A model generated the notes under the pieces. It was not told the DNA's origin, searched no databases, and saw nothing but the letters and a program-made list of their open reading frames with translations. Made by a program: the position numbers and the translations under genes. Shown here in pieces: positions 7,444-15,967 of a stretch of DNA of 32,840 nucleotides (positions are counted from its first letter, which is position 1; each line of letters starts with the position of its first letter). Source of the stretch: Microbacteriaceae bacterium (GTDB taxonomy: Bacteria > Actinomycetota > Actinomycetes > Actinomycetales > Microbacteriaceae); contig JAODAU010000191.1 of assembly GCA_025463615.1 (NCBI GenBank), forward strand, positions 1 through 32,840, given 5' to 3'.

Positions 7444-9798
7444 CCGCAGCTCCACGATGTCGGCGGTGAGCCGCCGGGTGTGGTCGACCGCACGCGTCGC
7501 GCCGGTGAGCCACACCGACTGCTCCCACGCCGGGTCGCCGGCCGAGCGGCCGAACTCGAGCACGAACTCGCCGGGCTCCACGATGCGGTGCCCCTCGAGC
7601 CCGGTGAACGACGTCAGGTCGGCCGAGACACGGAACGACACCGAGACGGATTCGCCGGCCTCGAGCTCGACCCGCCGGTACGCGATGAGTCGACGCACCG
7701 GCCGCACCACGCTGGCGACGGGGTCGCGCAGGTAGAGCTGCACCACGTCGGCGCCGGAGCGGTCGCCGGTGTTGCGCACGGTGAGGGAGACGGTCACGTG
7801 GTCGTCGAACTCGGTGGCGGAGACCACGAAGTCCTCCCAGGCGAAGCTCGTGTAGCCCAGGCCGTGGCCGAACGGGAACGCGGGCGTCGGGTCGATGTTC
7901 GAGACCGACGACCTCGTCGCGAGGGGTGCGGCGAGGTACGTCGACGGCTGCGCGCCCGGATGGGCGGGCACGCTCACGGGCAGGCGTCCGCTGGGGTTCA
8001 CCCGGCCGCTGAGCACGCCGGCGATCGCGCCGGTGCCCTCCTCGCCGGGGAAGAACGTCTGCACGATGGCGGATGCCTCTCGCGTCGCACTCCCGAGTGC
8101 GTACGGCCGCCCGGCCAGCAGGGTCACGACCGTGCGCGTGCCGCTCGCCAGCACCGCGTCGAGCAGCCGCTGCTGCGCGCCGGGGAGCTCGAGCGACGGC
8201 ACGTCGCAGCCCTCGCCGCTGGTGCCGCGGCCGAACAGGCCGGCGCGGTCGCCGAGAGCGAGGATCACGACGTCGGATTCCGCGGCCAGCGCCACGGCAT
8301 CCGCGATCCCGTCGAGCGTGCCGTCGTCGATGCCGGTGCCGCGCGCGTAGGTGACGATCGAGTCGGGGAACTCGCCGCGCACCGAGTCGAGCAGGGTCGG
8401 CAGCGCGATGCCGAGCGGGAGCTCAGGATGGTGCACGCCCACGTGACTGGGAAACGAGTAGCACCCCAGCACCGCGAACGGCTCGTCGGCGTTCGGGCCG
8501 ATGACCGCGATCCTGGCCGGGGCGGCGAGCGGCAGCGTGCCGTCGTTGCGCAGCAGCACGACCGCCTGCTCGGCGATCTCGCGGGCGAGCGCGCGGTTGG
8601 CCTCGCTGTCGAGGTCGATGGTTCCGCGCAGGGCCTCCGCGTCATCCAGGGACACGCCCCGGAGCGCGTCCGGCACGGGCGACCAGTCCTCGTCGAGCAG
8701 GCCGAGTTCGACCTTCTGCGACAGCACCCGGCGGAGCGCGCGATCCACGAGCGCCTCGTCGACGACTCCCGCGCGCACCAGCTCGGCGAGCGGCTCCCCG
8801 AAGCCCTTCACGGTGGGCAGCTCGACGTCGATGCCGGCCTCGAGCGCGAGCGCGGCGGCGTCGCCCCAGTCGCCCGTCACGCCGTGCAGCGCGGTGAGGA
8901 AGCCGACGGCGAAATAGTCGGAGACGACGGTGCCCGTGAAGCCCCACACGTCGCGGAGGAGGGTGGTCAGGAGCGAGGCGTCCGCGGCGGACGGCACGCC
9001 GTCGATGTCGCTGTACGAGTTCATCACCGAGCGCACGCCGCCGTCGCGGACCGCCATCTCGAAGGGCGGGAGCAGCACGTCGGCGAGCTCGCGGCGCCCG
9101 ATGCTCACGGGCGCGAGGTTGCGCCCGGCGCGGGATGCCGAGTAGCCGACGAAGTGCTTGAGGGTCGCGACGATGCCGCTCGACTCGAGCCCCTGCACGT
9201 ACGCCGTGGCGATGGTCGCGACGAGCATCGGGTCCTCGCCGATGGTCTCCTCGACCCGGCCCCAGCGCGCGTCGCGCACCACGTCGAGCACGGGGGCGAG
9301 GCCCTGGTGCACGCCCAGCGCGCGCATGTCTGCGCCGATGCGGGCCGACATCCTCGCCACCAAGCCCGGGTTGAAGGTCGCTCCCCAGGAGAGCGGAACG
9401 GGGTAGGCGGTCGCCTGCCACGCGGCGAAGCCGGCGAGGCACTCCTCATGCGCGACCGCGGGGATGCCGAAGCGGTTGCTGCCCGCCACCCGCTCCTGCG
9501 TGCGGGCGAGCGAGAGCGCGCCGAGCGCGGGGTCCACCGGCGCGGTGCCGAAGGGCCGCGTCAGCTGGCCGAGTCCCTGGGTGAGGATCGCGTCGAGGTC
9601 GATCTCGTCGCTCATCTCGTGCTGGTGCGGCGCGACCTCATCGCCGGTCGCCGAGGCGCCCACCCACACGCCCACGAGCTGCCCGAGCTTCTCCTCGAGC
9701 GTCATCTCGGCCACGAGCGCGTCGACCCGCGACTCGACGGATGCCGCGCGGTCGCGCCATACGGCGACCGCCGCGGCGGTCTCGATCTTCAGGTCCAC
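7438..9798 (-). CDS. Glycoside hydrolase family 3, probable beta-xylosidase
   Basis: A 786-residue three-domain GH3 enzyme starting at GTG 9798 and lacking a signal peptide, so intracellular. The N-terminal barrel contains HEECLAGF (118-125), RWGRVEETIGEDP (178-190) and KHFVGY (214-219). The catalytic nucleophile is Asp294 in GTVVSDYFAVGF. The second domain includes the AVVLLRNDGTLPL stretch and a GEGCDVPSLELPG loop where the acid/base normally sits. The C-terminus has the FPFGHGLGYTSFAW segment and a fibronectin-III-like domain. HEECLAG and the neighbouring ABC transporter, LacI regulator and acetylxylan esterase favour beta-xylosidase over beta-glucosidase, but the activities overlap in this family. 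It is the last gene of the minus-strand operon, six bases after the permease stop. Confidence 0.92.
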   Translation of the reverse strand: MDLKIETAAAVAVWRDRAASVESRVDALVAEMTLEEKLGQLVGVWVGASATGDEVAPHQHEMSDEIDLDAILTQGLGQLTRPFGTAPVDPALGALSLARTQERVAGSNRFGIPAVAHEECLAGFAAWQATAYPVPLSWGATFNPGLVARMSARIGADMRALGVHQGLAPVLDVVRDARWGRVEETIGEDPMLVATIATAYVQGLESSGIVATLKHFVGYSASRAGRNLAPVSIGRRELADVLLPPFEMAVRDGGVRSVMNSYSDIDGVPSAADASLLTTLLRDVWGFTGTVVSDYFAVGFLTALHGVTGDWGDAAALALEAGIDVELPTVKGFGEPLAELVRAGVVDEALVDRALRRVLSQKVELGLLDEDWSPVPDALRGVSLDDAEALRGTIDLDSEANRALAREIAEQAVVLLRNDGTLPLAAPARIAVIGPNADEPFAVLGCYSFPSHVGVHHPELPLGIALPTLLDSVRGEFPDSIVTYARGTGIDDGTLDGIADAVALAAESDVVILALGDRAGLFGRGTSGEGCDVPSLELPGAQQRLLDAVLASGTRTVVTLLAGRPYALGSATREASAIVQTFFPGEEGTGAIAGVLSGRVNPSGRLPVSVPAHPGAQPSTYLAAPLATRSSVSNIDPTPAFPFGHGLGYTSFAWEDFVVSATEFDDHVTVSLTVRNTGDRSGADVVQLYLRDPVASVVRPVRRLIAYRRVELEAGESVSVSFRVSADLTSFTGLEGHRIVEPGEFVLEFGRSAGDPAWEQSVWLTGATRAVDHTRRLTADIVELRD

Positions 9799-9804
9799 GT
9801 CGTC

Positions 9805-10680
9805 CTAGCCCTTCACGGCGCCGGTCAGGCCGCCGACGATGCGTCGCTGCGCGATGGTGAAGAAGATGATCGCGGGGAGCATGGCGAGCGAGGTGAACGC
9901 GAGCACCATGGCGGTGTCCTGCGAGTACTGCGTGGAGAAGAACTGCACGCCGAGGGGCAGCGTGTACGTCGTCGGGTCGCCGAGGATGAGCAGCGGCAGC
10001 AGGAACGCGTTCCAGCTGGCGACGAAGGCGAGGATGCCGACGGTGACCAGCCCGGCGCCGGAGAGCGGCAGCACGATCCGCCAGAAGAACCCGAAGCGCG
10101 TCGCACCGTCGATGCTCGCGGCATCCTCGAGTTCCACGGGGATCGCCCTCAGGAACGGCACCAGGATGATGATCGTGACCGGCAGCTGGAAGGCGATCTG
10201 CGGTATGGCCACGCCGGCGAGCGTGCCGAGCAGCCCCAGGTCGCGCAGCATCAGGTAGAGGGGGAGGATCGCCACCGAGATGGGGAACAGGAGCCCGGCG
10301 GTGAAGAGGGAGTAGAGCGCGTCGCGGCCCCGGAACGAGTACCGGGCGATCGCGAACGCCGCGAGCACCCCGAGCACCACGGCGCCGAGGGTGGTGGCGA
10401 GCGCCACGATCGCGCTGTTGCCCACCTCGGTCCAGAACTGCGGAGAGGTGAGCACCGTCTGGTAGTTGTCGAGGATCCAGGGCGAGGGCCACGCGGCCGG
10501 CGCGTTGTTGAGCTGCGCGTTCGAGCGGAACCCGCTGATCCAGATGTAGGCGACCGGCACGACGGTGATCCCCACCACGATCAAACCGATCAGGTAGACG
10601 AAGGGCGTGGCCGCGTCGAACCGGCGGCGCCGCGCGAGCGCCGGTGCGGGAGCGGGGGCGGATGCGGAGATGGCCGACAT
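9805..10680 (-). CDS. Sugar ABC transporter permease, MalG-type (CUT1)
   Basis: A 291-residue inner-membrane permease with six predicted helices, the first being FVYLIGLIVVGITVVPVAYIW. The coupling EAA loop is visible as ELEDAASIDGATRFGFFWRIVLPL, which docks on the ATPase. The ATG overlaps the stop of the upstream permease by one base (TGATG), indicating stoichiometric co-translation. With the other permease and the lipoprotein it forms a CUT1 importer for oligosaccharides, here probably xylobiose or longer xylo-oligosaccharides. No ATP-binding subunit is encoded in the operon. Confidence 0.93.
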   Translation of the reverse strand: MSAISASAPAPAPALARRRRFDAATPFVYLIGLIVVGITVVPVAYIWISGFRSNAQLNNAPAAWPSPWILDNYQTVLTSPQFWTEVGNSAIVALATTLGAVVLGVLAAFAIARYSFRGRDALYSLFTAGLLFPISVAILPLYLMLRDLGLLGTLAGVAIPQIAFQLPVTIIILVPFLRAIPVELEDAASIDGATRFGFFWRIVLPLSGAGLVTVGILAFVASWNAFLLPLLILGDPTTYTLPLGVQFFSTQYSQDTAMVLAFTSLAMLPAIIFFTIAQRRIVGGLTGAVKG

Positions 10681-11663
10681 CAGCGGCCTCCATTCGGGGT
10701 CGAATCCTGCAGGTCGCGCCGCAGCACGAAGCGCTGGTACAGCAGCGCGAAGACCAGGGAGATGATGAAGAGGATGACGGCGACCGCGCTGCCGAAGCCC
10801 AGCTGGTTGCGCTGGAACCCGTACTGCACCATGTAGGTGGCCATCGTGGTGGTGGCGCCGGCGGGTCCGCCGCCGGTCAGCACCCACACCATGTCGAAGA
10901 GCTGCAGTGAGCCGATGATCGACAGGAACGCCCAGATGCGGATGGTCGGCCCGAGCAGCGGCAGGGTGATGAGCCGCTGGATCTGCCACCAGCTCGCGCC
11001 GTCGATGCGGCCCGCCTCCTCGAGCTCGACCGGGATGTTCTGCAGTCCGGCGAGGAACAGGATGATGGCGAAACCGACGTACTTCCAGGTGAGGATCGCG
11101 AACAGCGTCCAGAGCACGACGTTGGAGTCCGCGAGCCAGAGCTGCTTCGCGCCGCCGAGGCCGACCGCGCTGAGGAAGCTGTCGAACGGCCCGTTCGGCT
11201 GCAGCAGCAGCTTCCACGACAGGGCCGCGATCACCTCGCTGAGCACGTAGGGGATGAAGATGATCACACGCACGAAGGTCTGCCCGTGGAACTTGCGGTT
11301 GAGCAGCAGGGCGATGCCGATGGCGATCGGGCCCTGGATCACGAGCGAGAGCACCACGATGAACAGGTTGTGGCCGATCGCGCCGAGGAAGACCGGGTCG
11401 GCGAGGGCCCTGGTGTAGTTCTGGATGCCGATGAAGTCCTGGAGCGGCCCGAAGCCGTTCCACTTGAAGAAGCTGTACACCGCGGCGAGGGCCACCGGCA
11501 GGAGCACGAAGGCGAGGTAGACGAGCAGCGCGGGCCCGGTGAAGAGGGCGATCTCGATGCGCTTGCGGGCGAGGCCGCTGCGTCGTCGCCGGGGTGGATG
11601 GGTGGGAGCGGGGACCGGGCCCGCGGAAACCGCGGACCCGGTCGTGATTGTGCCGGTGGACAT
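10680..11663 (-). CDS. Sugar ABC transporter permease, MalF-type (CUT1)
   Basis: A 327-residue permease with a Pro/Arg-rich cytoplasmic N-terminus (about residues 20-33), then IEIALFTGPALLVYLAFVLLPVALAAVYSF as first helix and FIGIQNYTRAL, the usual CUT1 periplasmic segment. The EAA loop is ELEEAGRIDGASWWQIQRLITLPLLGP. The C-terminal helices end in LLYQRFVLRRD. It starts at ATG 11663, two bases after the binding-protein stop, and overlaps the next permease. Together they form the heterodimeric channel of the importer. Confidence 0.93.
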   Translation of the reverse strand: MSTGTITTGSAVSAGPVPAPTHPPRRRRSGLARKRIEIALFTGPALLVYLAFVLLPVALAAVYSFFKWNGFGPLQDFIGIQNYTRALADPVFLGAIGHNLFIVVLSLVIQGPIAIGIALLLNRKFHGQTFVRVIIFIPYVLSEVIAALSWKLLLQPNGPFDSFLSAVGLGGAKQLWLADSNVVLWTLFAILTWKYVGFAIILFLAGLQNIPVELEEAGRIDGASWWQIQRLITLPLLGPTIRIWAFLSIIGSLQLFDMVWVLTGGGPAGATTTMATYMVQYGFQRNQLGFGSAVAVILFIISLVFALLYQRFVLRRDLQDSTPNGGR

Positions 11664-11665
11664 GA

Positions 11666-12958
11666 CTACTCGGTCGCCGCCGCCGCTTGCATGCCCTTGA
11701 CGATGTCCTGCGCGGTTCCCTTGCCCGCGAACAGGTTGACGATGCCGTCGTTCATGGCACCGCCGACCGTCGCGCCGTAGGTGGTGTCCAGCCAGAGCTG
11801 CACGTACGACGCCTTCTTCTCGCCCGTGAGCACCTCGGCCAGGTTCGGGTCCGTCACGCTGGACTCGGTGCCCTTGGCGACCGGCAGGCCGGCGCCGCTC
11901 TTGCCGAAGCGGTTCTGCACGCTCGGGCTCAGGATGTACTTGAGCAGGTCGACGCACTCCTTCGGAGCGTTCTTCGCGCAGGCGAATCCGTCGCCGCCAC
12001 CGAGGGCGGCGCTCGGGTCACCGGCGGAGCCGGGGATGCTCGGGAAGTTGAACCAGCCGAGGAACGACGGAACCTTCTTGTCGTCGGTGAGGCTGCTCAT
12101 CGTCCCGGGGTCCCACTGGCCCATGAGCTCCATCGCGGCCTTGCCGTTCGCGACGAGGCCGGCAGAGCTGCCCGCGCCCTGCTGGGCGGGGGTGGCGAGG
12201 AATCCGTCCTGGAACGGGTTGGTCGAGATGAACTTCTGCAGGTCGGTGCCGGCCTGCACGAAGCACTTGTCGGTGAAGACGTGCTTCGCCTGCGCGTTCT
12301 TGAGCACGGTGGGGGAGCAGTCCTTCAGCGCGAAGTTGTACCACCAGTGGGCGGCCGGCCACTTGTCGCCGGCGCCGACGGCGATCGGGGTGATGTTCGC
12401 GCCCTTGAGCTTGGTGACGTCGGCGTTGAGCTCGGTGAGCGTCTTCGGGGGAGCGTCGATGCCGGCCTGGGTGAAGAGATCCTTGTTGTACCAGAATCCC
12501 TCGATGCCGTAGTTGAACGGCAGCGCGTAGGTCTTGCCGTTGAGCTGCCAGCCGCTCGCGATGCTGCCGATGGACGCCAGTTCGGGCTTGACGTCGTTGG
12601 AGATGTCCTTGAGGTAGCCGGCGGCGACCTGGTCCTTGAGTTCCCCGCCGCCCCAGGCCTGGAACAGGTCGGGCGGGGTGTTCGAACGAAGGGCGTTCGG
12701 GATGAGGGTCTTCTGCAGGTCCTCGTTCTGGTACCCGGTCACCTTGACGGTCACGTTCGGGTGCTTCTTCTCGAACTCCTTGGCGACGTCCTGCCAGAGG
12801 CCCTTCAGCGGGTCGGCCGTGGCGTTGGTCCACCAGGTCAGCGTGACCTTGTCACTGCTGCCGCCCGATGCCGAGCTGCAACCGGCCAGGGTGCCCGCCG
12901 CCAGGATGGCGACGGCGCCGGCCGCGACGAGCGCGCTCCTGCTGCGTTTCATGTTCAT
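11666..12958 (-). CDS. Sugar-binding lipoprotein of the ABC importer (CUT1 family)
   Basis: A 430-residue extracellular solute-binding protein. The signal peptide ends in the lipobox LAGC (Cys27), so the mature protein is lipid-anchored outside the membrane. The body shows family 1 features: VTLTWWTNATADPLKGLWQDVAKEFEKKHP, PDLFQAWGGGEL, YALPFNYGIEGFWYNKDLF and a C-terminal LFAGKGTAQDIVKGMQ. Three ATG codons are close together; ATG 12958 is preferred because GAGGAG lies seven bases upstream (12961 and 12952 are alternatives with spacings of four and 13). It is the first gene of the transporter/GH3 operon, with its own promoter and operator. A xylo-oligosaccharide ligand is inferred from its neighbours. 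Confidence 0.92.
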   Translation of the reverse strand: MNMKRSRSALVAAGAVAILAAGTLAGCSSASGGSSDKVTLTWWTNATADPLKGLWQDVAKEFEKKHPNVTVKVTGYQNEDLQKTLIPNALRSNTPPDLFQAWGGGELKDQVAAGYLKDISNDVKPELASIGSIASGWQLNGKTYALPFNYGIEGFWYNKDLFTQAGIDAPPKTLTELNADVTKLKGANITPIAVGAGDKWPAAHWWYNFALKDCSPTVLKNAQAKHVFTDKCFVQAGTDLQKFISTNPFQDGFLATPAQQGAGSSAGLVANGKAAMELMGQWDPGTMSSLTDDKKVPSFLGWFNFPSIPGSAGDPSAALGGGDGFACAKNAPKECVDLLKYILSPSVQNRFGKSGAGLPVAKGTESSVTDPNLAEVLTGEKKASYVQLWLDTTYGATVGGAMNDGIVNLFAGKGTAQDIVKGMQAAAATE

Positions 12959-12970
12959 CATTGAACTCCT

Positions 12971-12981
12971 CGAAAGTTTCG
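12971..12981 (-). promoter_or_regulatory. LacI-family operator before the transporter operon
   Basis: CGAAAGTTTCG is a perfect palindrome around a central base, the type of site used by actinobacterial LacI-family sugar repressors. It sits between the promoter and the Shine-Dalgarno sequence of the binding-protein gene. A second, degenerate half-site (CGAAAGTGATT) follows at 12992-13002. The copy before the regulator gene differs at one position. Confidence 0.7.
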
Positions 12982-13013
12982 ATAATCTAATCGAAAGTGA
13001 TTGGGATGCGAGG

Positions 13014-13043
13014 ATCATATGGTCGCAGTCCAATTGGCGTCAA
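13014..13043 (-). promoter_or_regulatory. Promoter of the transporter/GH3 operon
   Basis: Read on the minus strand, TTGACG (13043-13038) and TATGAT (13019-13014) are separated by 18 bases, each matching the sigma-70-type consensus at five of six positions. The predicted start near 13007 puts the operator at 12971-12981 inside the 5' leader, about 25-35 bases downstream, suited to roadblock repression. Confidence 0.65.
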
Positions 13044-13108
13044 GCCCAACAAATGGAATGAGCCGGATCCGTGACCAGACAACCACGCAATCCGTGAGAG
13101 CGCGACCA

Positions 13109-14074
13109 CTAGCGCTCGGCGAGCCACCCTGTCTGGCGCAGCCACTGGGATTGGCCGCCACCCTCGTGCCCGTTGAAGGCGTAGATCTCGAGGGATTTGT
13201 CGGCGACGGTAATTTCGTTGAACGCGGCGAACATGCCGGAGGGCGGCACGACCTCGTCCATCAGCGCCGTCGACATCAGCGTCGGCGCGTCGATGCGGCG
13301 GGCGAAAGAGGCGCCGTCGAAGTAGGCGAGGGTGGCGAAGACCCGATCCACCCGGTCGCGGTGAACGGCCAGGTAGCGGGAGACCTCGGTGAACGGATCG
13401 CCCATCGCCACCTCCACCGAGTGGCGGAAGTCGCAGAGGAACGGCACGTCCGGCATCACGGCGCGGAGGCCGCTCACAAGGCCGCCGACGGCGAGTGTGA
13501 TGCCACCGCCCTGGCTGACCCCGGTGACGGCGATGCGTGAGGCCTCGACGAAGGGCAGGTCGCCGACCGCATCCACCAGTCGCACCGCGTCGACGAAGAG
13601 GCGGCGATAGAAGTAGTCGTGCGGGTCGAGGATGCCGCGGGTCATGAACCCGGCGACGGCTGGCCCCGATCCGTGCGGGTCGGGCGTGTCGCCGCCCGAC
13701 CCCCAGCCGCTGCCCTGACCGCGGGTGTCCATCAGCACGTGCACGTAGCCCGCCGAGGCCCACTGCAGGCGCTCACCGGGGAGGCCGCGGCCGCCGTTGT
13801 AGCCGAGGTACTCGATCACCGCGGGCAGCGGCCCCTCGGCCCGCACGGGCCGCGTGACCCAGGCGCGGATCGGCTCGCCGAGGTAGCCGGGGAACGTGAG
13901 GTCCTCGACCACCAGCTCGCTGATCGGCGAGTCGACCGGCACGAGCCTGGCCTCGTCGCCGAGCGCCCGCGACTCCGCGATGCTGTCCCGCCAGAACGCG
14001 TCGAAGTCGGCCGGTTCGCGCAGGTCGGCGCGGTACTCCCGCAGTTGCTCGAGCGGCAGGTCGGTCAGCGGCAC
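13109..14074 (-). CDS. Carbohydrate esterase family 7 acetylxylan esterase / cephalosporin-C deacetylase
   Basis: A 321-residue alpha/beta hydrolase with all CE7 signatures: RGQ at 118-120 (in MDTRGQGSG), GVSQGG with nucleophile Ser187, LMDEVVPPSG with Asp273, and GHEGG with His303-Glu304. These enzymes remove acetyl groups from short acetylated xylo-oligosaccharides inside the cell. There is no signal peptide, so it would act after import by the adjacent ABC system and ahead of the GH3 xylosidase. GTG 14074 is chosen because GAGGAG lies five bases upstream. It is on the same strand as the transporter operon but 150 bases upstream of it, with an independent promoter between them. Confidence 0.94.
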   Translation of the reverse strand: MPLTDLPLEQLREYRADLREPADFDAFWRDSIAESRALGDEARLVPVDSPISELVVEDLTFPGYLGEPIRAWVTRPVRAEGPLPAVIEYLGYNGGRGLPGERLQWASAGYVHVLMDTRGQGSGWGSGGDTPDPHGSGPAVAGFMTRGILDPHDYFYRRLFVDAVRLVDAVGDLPFVEASRIAVTGVSQGGGITLAVGGLVSGLRAVMPDVPFLCDFRHSVEVAMGDPFTEVSRYLAVHRDRVDRVFATLAYFDGASFARRIDAPTLMSTALMDEVVPPSGMFAAFNEITVADKSLEIYAFNGHEGGGQSQWLRQTGWLAER

Positions 14075-14138
14075 GGTGACTCCTCGGTGGTCGCTCCCAC
14101 CCTAACCGGGCCGTCGCGGTCATCGCCGCCCTCGCGGC

Positions 14139-14200
14139 GGGGATATCGCGTCGTGGCGGGAGGCGCGCTGCCCTCCGGGATCCGATATCCCCGCCACGAC
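14139..14200. repeat. Nested inverted repeat between the response-regulator and esterase genes
   Basis: Two overlapping perfect inverted pairs share this space: GTCGTGGCGGG (14150-14160) with CCCGCCACGAC (14190-14200), and GGGGATATCG (14139-14148) with CGATATCCCC (14183-14192). A further GGAGG/CCTCC pair (14159-14163 with 14172-14176) lies inside, and a small hairpin (CGCCGC/GCGGCG, 14124-14139) adjoins. It lies downstream of the response-regulator stop, so it may act as a terminator without a T-tract, but the mosaic arrangement is more complex than a simple stem. Confidence 0.7.
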
Positions 14201-14240
14201 CCGGCAGAACCCCCGCCATGAGGTCAGAGCGAAAGAGCGA

Positions 14241-14870
14241 CTAACGGCCGAGCAGCCCGCGGCGGAAGCCCTCGGCGACGGCCGCGGCGCGGTCGCCCAC
14301 GCCGAGCTTCGCGTAGATGTTCAGCAGGTGCGTCTTGACCGTCGTCTCGCTGAGGTGCAACCGCGCCCCCGCGTCGCGGTTGGTCGAGCCATCCGCGACC
14401 AGGGCGAGCACCTGCAGCTCGCGCGGGCTGAGCAGGCTCGTCTCCGGCGTGCGCACCCGGTCCACCAGCCGGGAGGCGACGGATGCCGCCAGCGCCGAGG
14501 TGCCGCTCGCCGCGGCATGCACGGCCCGCACGAGCTCATCGCGCGGGGCGTCTTTGAGCAGGTAGCCCGTCGCGCCGGCCTCGATGGCGGGCAGCACGTC
14601 GGAGTCCGAGTCGTAGGTGGTCAGCACGACCACCCGGCTGGTGACCCCGAGGCGGGCGAGCTCGCGGATGGCGGCCACGCCGTCGGTGCCGGGCATCCGC
14701 AGGTCCATGAGCACGACATCCGGGTTCAACGCCCGGGCGAGGCCGACCGCCTCGGCGCCGTCGGATGCCTCGCCCACGACCTCGATGCCCGGGTCGGACG
14801 AGACCATGCCCACGATCCCGTCGCGCACGACCGGGTGGTCGTCGACGACGAGCAGCCGCACCGGGCTCAC
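14241..14870 (-). CDS. Two-component response regulator, NarL/LuxR type
   Basis: A 209-residue DNA-binding regulator. The receiver domain has VRLLVVDDHPVVRDG with acidic Asp10-Asp11, phosphoacceptor Asp56 in DVVLMDLRMPGTDG, VVVLTTYDSD with the switch Thr, and YLLKDAP with the conserved Lys. The C-terminal LuxR helix-turn-helix is LSPRELQVLALVADGSTNRDAGARLHLSETTVKTHLLNIYAKLGVGDRAAAV. GTG 14870 overlaps the kinase stop (GTGA). It pairs with the upstream kinase; the palindrome before the operon (16428-16470) is a candidate target. Confidence 0.95.
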   Translation of the reverse strand: MSPVRLLVVDDHPVVRDGIVGMVSSDPGIEVVGEASDGAEAVGLARALNPDVVLMDLRMPGTDGVAAIRELARLGVTSRVVVLTTYDSDSDVLPAIEAGATGYLLKDAPRDELVRAVHAAASGTSALAASVASRLVDRVRTPETSLLSPRELQVLALVADGSTNRDAGARLHLSETTVKTHLLNIYAKLGVGDRAAAVAEGFRRGLLGR

Positions 14871-15958
14871 GCGGGAACCTCCGCGCGCACGAGTGTGCCC
14901 CGACCCGGCCCGGTCTCGACCACGAGGTCGCCGGAGAGGGCCTCGATGCGCTCCCGCATGGCGATCAGGCCGTAGCCGCCGTCGGCCGAGTCGCCCGGCG
15001 GGGTCGCCGGATCGAAACCGCGTCCGTCGTCGCGCACCTCGAGGCGTGCGCCGCGGCCGTCGCGCCGCAGTGTCACCGTCACGGATCGCGCCCGCGCGTG
15101 GCGCTCGACGTTCGCGAGCGCCTCCTGGGCCGTGCGCAGCAGGGCGACCTCGGCATCCATCGGCAGCGGGGGGAGTGGGTCGATGCGCACGTCGACCGGC
15201 ACGCCCGTGCGCTGCGACCAGCGCCGCGCGGCGGTGGTGATCGCCTCGGGCAGGCCCGCGGCATCCAGGGCGACGGGTCGCAGCGCCTGCACCGAGCGCC
15301 GCGCCTCGGCGAGTCCGTCGCGGGCCAGGTCGAGGGCGGCGCGCACGTGCCGGTCGTCGGCCGAGGTATCCGAGGCCTGCAGCTGGGTGACGATGCCGGC
15401 GAAACCCTGGGCGAGCGTGTCGTGGATCTCGCGCGCCAGCCGTGCACGCTCGGCCTCGGTCGCCGCCCGGTGCAGCTGTCGCTCGGCCAGCTGCAGGCCC
15501 CAGGAGAGCCCGCACATCACGACCACGTTGAGCGCGACGACGATCGCGCGTTCCGTGATCCCGACCGGGTCCAGGCCGAAGCTGGATGACTGCGCCAGCC
15601 CCGCCACGACGGCGGTCACCCCCACCGCGGGCAGCTCCCACGGCCACTCGGCGAGGGAGTAGGCGATGGTGAACGTCGCGATGCAGAGGAACCCGAACCA
15701 GCCCTCGCGCCACACCAGCAGCAGGTTGATCGCAATCAGGCCGACCAGGAGCACCGCGACGGTCGCGGGTCGGCCGCGCCACGGCAGCGGCAGGTCGCGG
15801 AACACGAGCACCCACAGCGCGTACACACCGCAGAGCACGAGCACCGGCACCAGCCGCGCCCACTGGCCCCACCCGATGCCGAGTCCGAATGCCACGAGCA
15901 TCGCGAGCACCAGGTAGGGGGTCACCGTCATCACGGTGCGCCAGCGGGGGTCGTTCAC
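14867..15958 (-). CDS. Two-component sensor histidine kinase, HisKA_3 (NarL/DesK group)
   Basis: A 363-residue membrane kinase. The N-terminal 155 residues form about five to six transmembrane helices with little extracellular loop, suggesting sensing within the membrane. The dimerisation/phosphorylation helix is AREIHDTLAQGFAGIV with His179. The ATPase domain shows the N box (TAQEALANVERHA), a DDGRGFDP G1 box and GGYGLIAMRERIEAL. It starts at GTG 15958, nine bases after the small membrane-protein gene, and is coupled to the response regulator. The stimulus is unknown; membrane or envelope stress is typical of intramembrane sensors. Confidence 0.93.
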   Translation of the reverse strand: MNDPRWRTVMTVTPYLVLAMLVAFGLGIGWGQWARLVPVLVLCGVYALWVLVFRDLPLPWRGRPATVAVLLVGLIAINLLLVWREGWFGFLCIATFTIAYSLAEWPWELPAVGVTAVVAGLAQSSSFGLDPVGITERAIVVALNVVVMCGLSWGLQLAERQLHRAATEAERARLAREIHDTLAQGFAGIVTQLQASDTSADDRHVRAALDLARDGLAEARRSVQALRPVALDAAGLPEAITTAARRWSQRTGVPVDVRIDPLPPLPMDAEVALLRTAQEALANVERHARARSVTVTLRRDGRGARLEVRDDGRGFDPATPPGDSADGGYGLIAMRERIEALSGDLVVETGPGRGTLVRAEVPA

Positions 15959-15967
15959 GTGCCGACC

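Noticed and set aside
7480..10836. A 1118-codon open frame on the plus strand opposite the GH3 and permease genes
   Set aside because: It shadows three genes with clear family motifs and encodes a Gly/Arg/Glu/His-rich sequence without any domain.
14087..14100. CebR-like operator (TGGGAGCG half-site) upstream of the acetylxylan esterase
   Set aside because: Only one half of the expected palindrome is present and the other half does not match.
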